The translations under genes and the position numbers were made by a program. Below are positions 22,426 to 30,485 of a DNA stretch of 30,485 nt, piece by piece. The stretch's first letter is position 1; each line of letters starts with the position of its first letter. Origin of the DNA: Collodictyon triciliatum (taxonomy: Eukaryota > CRuMs); NCBI GenBank assembly GCA_043381765.1, contig JBHJMP010000939.1, positions 1-30,485 on the forward strand, in the 5' to 3' direction. The notes under the pieces are model-generated. The model saw only the letters and a program-made list of their open reading frames with translations. It had not been told where the DNA came from and did no database searches.

Positions 22426-25400
22426 TGATATGAGGGGTTACAAAATATCGTCTCTGACTTACCTTGCGATGATATCATGTATATACATGCCAAAATATCT
22501 AACATTAGTATTCCACCTGATTAATTTTGGAATAAAATAAAATAATGTCATAAAACTACCTTCTTGAATACATTTATGTAGTGTCGGGAATCTGGACACC
22601 CGCATTTCAAATGTAGACCAAAGTCTAACAGAGGTAACCTTTTATATCTCATCGTAGGATACTTATGAATCTCGATGTGTTATTTTTTTTCTTGGTAAAG
22701 GCTGCTTTAAATGATCATATCCTTTGATGGTCGTGGTTTTATAAATTGCAGGATGTCGCCCGGTTCTGCAATTCTGTGGCTCACATTTACTCCCATCTGT
22801 CAAAGCCGTCACTGGACATTGTTCTCATGAGTTCCCAACTTTTCATTATGGCTCGGAAGAAAGCTGGTGCCAAAAACAGTGTTCTTCCGCTTGTTCTTGC
22901 TGGTGGAGTTATTGCATTGACTGCAAAGCTTCTCCGAACATTCTCTCCACCGTTCGGCAAGTTGCTCTCACATCAGGTAAGATTTTATGTTTAAATTCTT
23001 GTTTTAAAATGAGAAAAATGTAGTATTCTAATTTCCTCGCTCCTACATCTCTCGTCACTCATTCACCCTTTAAATCACCTATTGCATACTTATAGTTGCT
23101 TATCGATACATTTATCATAAGCGATAGCTGTCATATGTATAAATTGTCCAGGCCCAATACGAGGGAAATCTTCGCGCTACGCACTCGCGCATAATCACCA
23201 ATGCTGAAGAAATTGCCTTCTACCGTGGAGAGAATGTAGAGTTGGAGGGCCTCCTTGATCGTTATCGACGGTTAATACAACAAATGAAGCTTCTTTTTCG
23301 CGCTAGGATCGGATACACAACCTTGGAGGGATTTTTGATGAAATACTTGTGGAGTGCCTGCGGAATGGTCATGATTGCTATTCCAGCCTTTTCACAGGAG
23401 GCTGAGGGGATGTAACTTTATTCATTAAAAAAAAAAATTAAAATTATCTTTTGAAAAACGAATAGTCGTTCCTCTTTAGTTTGTCTAATATATTCTTGAT
23501 TGCACCCTCTCCCTGATACAGTGCCGCTGAAAATGACGAGGTTTTCAATTCTGTTGCAAGACATATTTTCTTTTCTATTGAAGAGTACATTTATCATAAT
23601 ATCTATCTCCATTATGTCTTCCTTTTTTCTTTTTTTTTTTGAAAATTTATATTAAGTCCTCGTCCTACAAAACAGTTACTCTCTTTCATTTGCAATTATG
23701 TTAGGCTGAAAATGTTGGAAACAGAACAAGGGACTTTGTCACTTCAAAGAATCTACTCGTTAAAGGAGCCGATGCTGTCGAACGTGTATTGAGTGCCTAC
23801 AAAGAGATAAATGAACTTGCTGGATATACAGCTCGTGTCCATGACCTCATGACAGTTTTTTCTGACATGGAAAACGAAAAGTAGCTGAAACAATTATCAT
23901 AAAATTAAATTTTCAATAAAGAAATATATCTCAAATACCCAACTAGACTCGAGAAAAGTGTGATAAATACATATGAATGCCTTATTCACATTATTCTCAT
24001 AGGTATCTGCGCTCCGGTTCGGTTGCTAATGCAAGTGGCAGCTCTGTTCCTCTAATGTCTCAGAGGGGTATCGTTCACGAGGCTGATTACATTAGTGCTC
24101 ATCAGGTCCCGATTGTTTCCCCTACCGGAGATGTTCTGGTCAAAGTAGGTTACATGTCACATTATATTATTTTCTGTGACGAAAAACGCCACTTTTATTT
24201 ACGAGGTTTTTTTTCTCCTTCAGAAATGTGTATGAAAGAAATATTTTTAATTTATCAAAAATTGTGCTTCATAGCAATATTGTCTTGTTTTTTCATAAAC
24301 TTTTTAAAAAAAATTTAATTTTTTTTTGTTGCCAGACAATATCGTTTGATATTCAACCAAATCAACATCTACTAATAACTGGCCCGAATGGATGCGGTAA
24401 ATCATCCCTTTTCCGAATTATTGGAGGCCTCTGGCCAGTTACTGGTGGTGTATTGTACAGACCACCAAAAGGGAAAATATTCTATATCCCCCAAAGGCCA
24501 TTCCTTACGCCTGGTAATTTTTTTTTTATGTATTTTCTTTAATCAATCTTGTTATTTTATGTGCCGTGAAAAAAAAAAAAACCTTGTTTGAACTTATTCA
24601 TCAATATTTTGTGCATATCGCTTTATTTCCTTGGACGTACGCAGGGACATTTAGGGACCAAATTATATTCCCTGACACCGTTGAAGATATGAAACGGAAA
24701 GGATTCACTGAGGAGCGTATGCTCGAGATATTGAAATGGGTCCATTTGGTTCACATTTTAGAGAGAGAAGGTGGATGGGAAGCGAAGAAAGAATGGCCTG
24801 ATGTCTTGTCAGGAGGAGAAAAACAACGTGTAGGGTTTGCTAGGTCAGACTTTTAAGATTTCATACTTGCCCAATTTCCGATTTAAACTTTATAGACCAA
24901 TCATGGTACTGAAAATAATATATTGCCGTTAATCAACTTGTGTGATACCCATCGACCTTTCTCTGATATTTGATACGAACACGACGGCAAATATTCTAGA
25001 GTGTTTTATCATCTTCCAAGATTTGCAATTCTTGATGAATGCACGAGTGCTGTGAGTATTGACGTGGAGGGGCAAATGTATACAAAGGCTCTTGAGTTGG
25101 GCATTACTTTGATGACTGTAACACATCGCCCAACTTTGTGGAGGTCTTTCCTTTTCTTTCTTTGTCTGTTTTTCTTTTTCTCTGTCGTTTAATTCAGCTT
25201 GTTTTGTTTTGTTTTGTTTTGTTTTGTTTTGTTTTGTTTTGTTTTGTTTNNNNNNNNNNNNNNNNNNNNNNNNNNNNTGTTTTTGTTTTTGCTTTGCGTT
25301 TTGTATGTGTTTAATGCTTTTTTCAAATAAGAGTGATGAAATTTGAGTCAATCTGCTGCACACGAGTTATACCGACGCAGATTCCTTAAGTTTCGGCATG

Positions 25401-25498
25401 GCCAATGTCTCTTTGCATGCTTTCTGCCACAGGAAATCCACAATGCCCTGATTATGAAGAAACCTCACCAGCAACTTGCTCTTTTCTCTGGTATTTAA
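21343..25498 (+). CDS. ABCD-family (peroxisomal ALD-type) ABC half-transporter
   Basis: Thirteen exons: 21343-21588, 21789-21902, 22106-22269, 22582-22633, 22752-22976, 23152-23411, 23522-23540, 23705-23880, 24003-24144, 24336-24513, 24645-24843, 25000-25143, 25381-25498. All phases agree, giving about 678 residues, normal for the family. An N-terminal hydrophobic helix ([17 protein letters not shown]) is followed by the transmembrane domain with family motifs [47 protein letters not shown] and the EAA-like [14 protein letters not shown]. The nucleotide-binding domain has Walker [11 protein letters not shown]-loop IPQRPF, signature LSGGEKQR, Walker [11 protein letters not shown] and H-loop THRPT. 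Such proteins dimerise in the peroxisomal membrane and move very-long-chain or branched acyl-CoA to beta-oxidation. The last exon ([11 protein letters not shown] ...) lacks the FDG-containing tail usual after the H-loop. That end is the least certain part, since the preceding intron has a repeat and a small N gap. Confidence 0.95.
22379..22419. repeat. Poly-T tract in an ABCD intron
   Basis: About 41 T in the third intron (22270-22581) of the ABC transporter gene. Confidence 0.9.
25196..25290. repeat. (TTTTG)n pentamer array with internal N gap
   Basis: A TTTTG array interrupted by 28 N (25250-25277) and resuming as TGTTTTTGTTTTTG. It lies in the last intron of the ABC transporter gene (25144-25380), so the gap does not remove coding sequence if the last exon is right. 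Confidence 0.95.
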
Positions 25499-25752
25499 CC
25501 GAACCACGCGCGATACCGTCGAAATTCAATTCAAACTGACTCACAACTCAAGAATGGTTGTTGATGGCTAAGGGCGGGTTGGTATTGTCTAAAATACAAG
25601 AGATGCAAGAATGATAGAGTCCGAACACACTGTGATAAAAAAAAAGAATCCTGGTTCAGATTCGCAGTCGCATTCATAGTTCCTTTGATTTTTTGCAGCA
25701 AACACACCATTTCTGTGGCTTACCGAATTGTTTATTCATTTTCCCTCTTAAA

Positions 25753-25758
25753 AATAAA
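25753..25758 (+). terminator. Possible poly(A) signal for the ABCD gene
   Basis: AATAAA on the plus strand between the ABC transporter stop (25498) and the next start codon (25814). It is about 255 nt after the stop. No nearer canonical hexamer is seen. Confidence 0.3.
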
Positions 25759-25813
25759 ATAAGTTCAGGAAGAAAAAAGTACATCCCGAAAAGTTATCCT
25801 TAATTGTGGCAGA

Positions 25814-28800
25814 ATGTTGGAGAAAATCGTTTTCCCCTTTATTCGCCAATACGTGAAAATTGCATTCTCGAATGTGCAAGCGGAGCAACTTGAGCTTGAT
25901 TTGATGTCAGGTAAGGCTAGGGTTCTCTTACTGTGTTTCTTTCCTACTCAAAGACTACTTCAGCGAATGGAAATGACTTTGTTGCTGACTCAAATATTAA
26001 AAAAAAATGAAATGAAATGAAATAAATATATCAAATAAACGCATGATTCTGATTCTGAGGCATAAATCCTAAGGCCAAGTAGAGCTCCACGAGGTTGATA
26101 TAAATCGTAGGATATTCGATTACATCGGCCTGCCTTTCAAGATTCACTCAGGTAAGTCAGCATATCCAAGAAGCATAAGCACGTCGCCTGATGTTGATTT
26201 ATCATAGCAGCATCCACAGTGTGTGAATAAACATATAATTTTTTTCTATGTGATTAAAAATGTCTCATGAGCCATTCCAATTCACCCCAGGCTCGATTGG
26301 TTTGATCAGATTGTCGTTTTCGTGGGCTGACCTCAATACAACACCAATCAGGATGGAGGTTCACGACATCGACATCAAAATCTCGCCAGTGGAGCAAGAA
26401 AATGTCTGATTTGTGCTTTGCCCTCGATTTCATGTCATTCTAGTCGAGTTTTTTCCTTTGTATTTTCTGGACTTTAATGGATCAAATTCATGTCAAACAT
26501 TAAGTCGCAGGCAAGCGGAATAATGATTCACCCCGTTTATTACTTTAAAAATGGTTCATAGTATGACAGGCAAATGATGGAAGCAGCTGAATTACAGAGA
26601 AAGCGCGACCTACTTGACATAGAGAATGATTGCTGGAGGCGTAATCATCCTTATAATTGATTCGACAGTTTTACAATCCATTGCAATAGTTATGTAATAG
26701 TCATCCTAGTAGTCATAGCTGATATCACTTAAACTGCTTTCATGCACTCAACGAATTCAGAAAAAGGGTTTTTCAAAACCTTGTCAGAATCTTTCCTGGA
26801 GCATTTTCTGGGCAAAGTTGTGGATTTGTTAGAACTTCGAATTTCAAACGTTCAGATAATGTATGCTGACCGCGTTTCCAATCCAATGGTGAGTTGGGCA
26901 GATAACAGCATGCAATATCTTACAGCAAACTAACGACCTCGTTTTTGCAGGATAAATTTCAACTGGTTTGCTTTATTGAATCTATTGATGTAAGCAGAAA
27001 AGAAAACAGTTTATTGGCACCTTCAAGGGTGGTTAAGGTTTGTCTCAATAAACTCACTTCACATAGGCAATGTTTGCTACATCAAACGATATAGCGGTAA
27101 TTTACATAATAAACCAGGTTGTGGAGATAAGATCTATCTCAATTTCAGATGTGACTCAGGAGGATGCAGTAAGCCGGCGTAATCACAAGTTATTTTTTTT
27201 TGTTTACAATCTATAAATTTAACAAAAATAGGAATCGAGCAGGTATCTACTTACACCGTGCAATATCGGAGGAGAGGTGATTTGTTGGTGCAAACTTTAT
27301 TTTGTTTTCAATCCAATTTGCGTAAATCAAAACTAAGTTGATTTTCCATGGAATATACATCAAGATATCAATAACAACAAAGCTGCTGAGCAATAGCTCA
27401 TCATCTCCCATTATATCTGGAAGGCTTGTCATACCTGAAATAAACACCGGTACATTGATGATGCGTCGAAAAGTTTTCATTCATTGTTGTTTTATTTTTG
27501 TTTCTATGTAAAATTCACGGTACAAAAATTAGTTATAGTTGACTCTGACATTCGAAGATTTTTGCACTCCTATGACTACTTCATGAACTATGGAAGACTT
27601 CAAAAATATAGAGTATTTAGGCCGCAGATTCCAATCAAAGGGAATGCAAAAGTAAAAGATGGTTTTCATTTACTCTCTTGCCATGAAATTTATTAATGAA
27701 CACTAAATGTAGAAGGATAATTTTGAAAATCATGCTGAAACAGCATTCTGATTTATTTTTTACCCTTAGGTATGGTGGGTTTATGCAATAGAAACGATTG
27801 CATGTTTTGTGAGGAATCAAAAGGAAAAATACTCCTGGAAATCTATTTCGCAATTCATATCACACAGAAAGAGATACATTGACCTATGGAAGCTTAAAAC
27901 TCCTGTTTCCTGGAGAAAGAACCGTGATGAACGAGAACTTGAGCACGTAATATTATTTTCATTAAATAAATTCATAGATTTTGGTGACAAAATTTTAATC
28001 ACCGCCATAGATTTTGGTAGAATTGAAATTGCTGGAGGATTTGCTGGAAGTGGAAGATGTCCTTAATTTTAGAAGGGTAAGAAGCGAGCATTAGAAAAAG
28101 AGTGTAATACTACTTTGACATATTATTATATGTGCAGTGGGCTGATGTCGAATTGGAGGTAGAGAGAATAAGATTTGAATCAGCAGAGACCCAGAAAGAG
28201 CCAGACCACAGATGGTTCGGATTTTTTCGAAGAGCAAGCAAGGTTTTCTCTTATTTTTTTTCTCTTCATTTCAAATGTATGCTAAAACTAATGGCTTCGA
28301 TTCAGAGAGATTCGGATGAGGATCTACTGACGCCAGTAGAGAGAGCTAAAATATACGAATTGACGGGATTTTCTGTAATCAATCGAAAAAATCCCTGAAA
28401 TACTCTGATTGGTGCCATTTCGAAGATATTAATCTCAGTCTAACTTACAATTCTAGGAAGCAGACTCTGATAAAACCGAGTGTTCTTCTGCATCGCTTGC
28501 TGACTTGCAGATAGACATATGGTTGTTATTTTCTTTCAAGTATGCTTCTTCTTGTACTAAATAATTGGCCGTCAGTCGATTCATTTTAGGAGTAAGGATG
28601 ACATCCGAGCCAAATAATTTTGTTCAAGCACAGATGGCGTTCCTACAGGCTAATGTATTCATTAAAAACACTTGGAATTCAAATGATCAAAGACTCACAA
28701 TTTTTTCAAAAAAAGATTAAGTTGCAAGGTCTCGTCCAAGTTTTCACATTGAAGGTGACGGAGGCTAAAGTCATCGAAAGAATATTGAGCCATAGCCATC

Positions 28801-30016
28801 CGAGAGAAATAATGTCGATATCTAAGTATATGCTTTTCTAAATGTCATAATTTGTCAAAATCTTTTTAAAAAAAGGTCTTTATTTGAAGAGAAAAAGTGG
28901 AAATCCTGCTGGAACCAAAAGTGGAGATACCTTCGAGAGCTTCGCATCACACAATACAAGTTTTATTAATGCTTCACATTTTTTGAATATACAGACTTGG
29001 TTGACGTTAACATATTCACTTTACAGAATGTACCCGCTTTCACCGTGAATATAGAATCTGATTCATCAGATATCACGCCAGAGTACCACATAAAAATTGA
29101 ATTAAGGACAATCGAAGCTACGCTTTTTGACAAAATTATAGAAAAATTCAGCGCCTTTGCACAGGTGCCGGATAGGTTTGCTTTTCTTCTTTTCTTCTTT
29201 TCTTCTTTTTCTTCTTTTTCTTCTTTTTCTTCTTTTTCTTCTTTTTCTTCTTTTTCTTCTTTTTAATGATTGCGCAAAAATAAAAAGTAAATTAATACAA
29301 TCAACCCTTTCCTAGATATGAAGACCAGTACTTTGAAAAGATTATTCTAAAGCAGGTAGATTAGATTCATATTCTTCAATACATATTATCAGTGTGCTCA
29401 ATTTCCTTAATCACTCATTCTATTTGGTGTGACTTGCTGGTGGTATGGAATGCACATTCTCAACCTCATCGGAAAATAACAGATTGGAAAGGATGCAAAG
29501 CGAAAGTTTTTGAAAAAGCCGATTATTTTTGTAGACGGCAAGATGGAAAAAGCCTCTATAGCAATTCTAAAGGTTTTAATTCCACAAAATTATCAATTAT
29601 CATAAAAATATTTAGGCATCTATATAAAAAAAATTATACATATTTGACTTTTGTCAAAAATACTTTATCAGTTCTTGCAAGGGATGATTAAGTGTATGAA
29701 ATTTAATAAGGATTTTGGAAATCTGGGTCTTCCGACAACTTACATTGAATGCCATAAGATGGAAGTTGTATCAAAGAGAGAGAAAGTCAAAGAAAAATCG
29801 GCCCTTCCTCAGGTAAGATAAGATATAACCAGACTCAGAAAAGCTCCCTCTCATGGCCATTATGGATGAAATAGGAAAAGAACTTTAACCCCAAAATTGA
29901 ATAACTTTCATCTTTGTTCTCAGGTGGAGAGTATGGATGCTGAAGAAAGTTTGTCATTTCTGAAAGACTGTGATATTACCATTCAAAACGTCAGGGTTCA
30001 ATTTTCGAACCATTAG
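25814..30016 (+). CDS. VPS13-like chorein_N protein, apparently short
   Basis: About 23 exons: 25814-25910, 26074-26151, 26291-26403, 26562-26640, 26761-26888, 26951-27037, 27118-27168, 27232-27276, 27338-27449, 27533-27651, 27770-27946, 28011-28076, 28138-28242, 28306-28374, 28457-28539, 28597-28654, 28716-28825, 28892-28920, 28995-29175, 29316-29355, 29483-29572, 29693-29812, 29924-30016. The sum is in frame and gives about 709 residues. The N-terminus (MLEKIVFPFIRQYV ... VELHEVDINRRIFDYIGLPF, KIHSGSIGLIRLSFSWADL) is the chorein_N signature of VPS13 proteins. Later family features are FRPQIPIKGNAK-VWWVYAIET, RKRYIDLWK, LEDLLEVEDVLNFRR, WFGFFRR and LTPVERAKIYELTGFS. VPS13 proteins form lipid-transfer bridges at membrane contact sites and normally exceed 3000 residues. 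Here a TAG at 30014-30016 is followed 12 nt later by AATAAA, and another gene starts at 30161. Exons from 28457 on are less secure than those before; the donors GTCTGA (26404) and GTATTC (28655) are weak. Confidence 0.87.
29181..29264. repeat. Imperfect TTCTTTTT/TTCTTTC pyrimidine repeat
   Basis: A pure C/T array in the intron 29176-29315 of the VPS13-like gene, beginning just after the 5' splice site. It accounts for the Phe/Ser-rich run at the end of a false open frame. Confidence 0.9.
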
Positions 30017-30028
30017 CTGTGTCTCTTG

Positions 30029-30034
30029 AATAAA
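30029..30034 (+). terminator. Probable poly(A) signal of the VPS13-like gene
   Basis: AATAAA 12 nt downstream of the TAG at 30014-30016. Together with the start of another open frame at 30161, it suggests that transcription of the VPS13-like gene ends here. Confidence 0.5.
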
Positions 30035-30160
30035 GCTATGTTGGCATCAGCATCCCATTCAACTTTGTAATCGGTGCCCATCCTCTGCTGCGTTCTATCC
30101 ATATTTTAATACATCTGAATAATACTAATAATGTAAAATAACGACCCCGCTCCGCGCCTG

Positions 30161-30485
30161 ATGGAAAAAACAAACCGTGACCAGTCGAAGGCTCCGCAAG
30201 TTGCAGCCAGTTCTTTTGGTTCCAATGCTGGCGCGGAAAACCCCCGAGTTGCACGTAAGTCCAGGAAAACCCGTGCAAGGAAGCCGCCTGCAAGTCTGTC
30301 TGATCGGACAGTATTTTTGCACAGAGTTGAGCAAGTCGTTTACAACAACAACAAGGCCCGCAGGCTAACAGATGCGCTCGCCTCCTTCTTGAAAGCGAAC
30401 AAACTTTGGGAAGAGTCCATCCAACTGCGCTTACCGGACAGCGAAGGCCTTTGCCTGATCGCCTTCCGCACCGTAGAAAATGCCC
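30161..30485 (+). CDS. 5' part of an unidentified gene, runs off the window
   Basis: From ATG at 30161 the frame stays open to the window end (108 codons plus one base), opening MEKTNRDQSKAPQVAASS. The first half is Ala/Arg/Lys-rich and disordered (RKSRKTRARKPP). The second half looks folded (FLHRVEQVVYNNNKARRLT, DALASFLKANKLWEESIQL, GLCLIAFRTVENA). It is GC-rich like the other exons and has no stop, so it would be missed by a scan that requires one. A possible intron at GTAAGTCC (30255) inside the basic region would change the frame and is not favoured. I do not recognise the family. Confidence 0.55.
   Translation, partial: MEKTNRDQSKAPQVAASSFGSNAGAENPRVARKSRKTRARKPPASLSDRTVFLHRVEQVVYNNNKARRLTDALASFLKANKLWEESIQLRLPDSEGLCLIAFRTVENA

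Noticed and set aside
27038-27117. A ten-codon exon flanked by 29-bp and 21-bp introns (27067-27096)
   Set aside because: All phases would fit, but skipping it leaves one 80-bp intron of normal size, and the joined protein (RVVK-VVEIRS) matches the VPS13 pattern better. Introns that small are not supported elsewhere here.

Overview
This window is nuclear DNA from an intron-rich, moderately AT-rich microbial eukaryote. Most recognisable proteins exist only after splicing: exons of about 20-300 bp are GC-richer than the surrounding AT-rich introns (mostly 55-220 bp, GT...AG), and simple repeats are dense. I cannot fix the lineage. Gene content is generic for protists, and nothing suggests a bacterium, organelle or virus. 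Three runs of N interrupt the sequence (2008-2686, 20751-21335, 25250-25277).

Left part (1-7779). Fragments of an unidentified plus-strand gene (475-1111) meet a small minus-strand gene (1137-1596) tail to tail. A poly-T/N-gap block follows, then the last exon of an unknown gene (2817-3081). An 11-exon minus-strand gene (3641-6912) encodes a complete 391-residue PLP enzyme of the cystathionine gamma-synthase/gamma-lyase family. A small two-exon minus-strand gene (7025-7468) lies behind it and is divergent from the proteasome gene.

Middle part (7780-20700). A two-exon proteasome beta-4 gene (PSMB2 type) is followed by a six-exon Mago nashi gene (exon junction complex). Then comes a poorly resolved stretch (10950-12930) with candidate plus-strand exons, several of them membrane-like. 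A minus-strand Q-rich bZIP factor (13583-14500) and a minus-strand HMG-box protein (17030-18573 or beyond, with its box split over four exons) are the two likely transcription factors. Small two- or three-exon genes of unknown function sit between and beside them (15191-15538, 16817-16987, 19357-19856), with further exons up to the second N gap.

Right part (20751-30485). A 13-exon ABCD-type (peroxisomal, ALD-like) ABC half-transporter of about 678 residues spans 21343-25498. A roughly 23-exon gene follows (25814-30016) that encodes the N-terminal (chorein_N) part of a VPS13-like lipid-transfer protein and appears to stop after about 709 residues. The window ends inside another open reading frame starting at 30161.

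The genes are housekeeping functions from separate pathways (sulfur amino acids, proteasome, mRNA quality control, transcription, peroxisomal import, membrane contact-site lipid transfer) and do not form an operon or one obvious system. The structural themes are very close convergent gene ends (24-42 bp), and microsatellites that lie mostly in introns, several directly upstream of 3' splice sites. All exon structures were assembled by hand from reading frame, GT/AG sites, phase agreement and family similarity; no alignment or RNA data were available.
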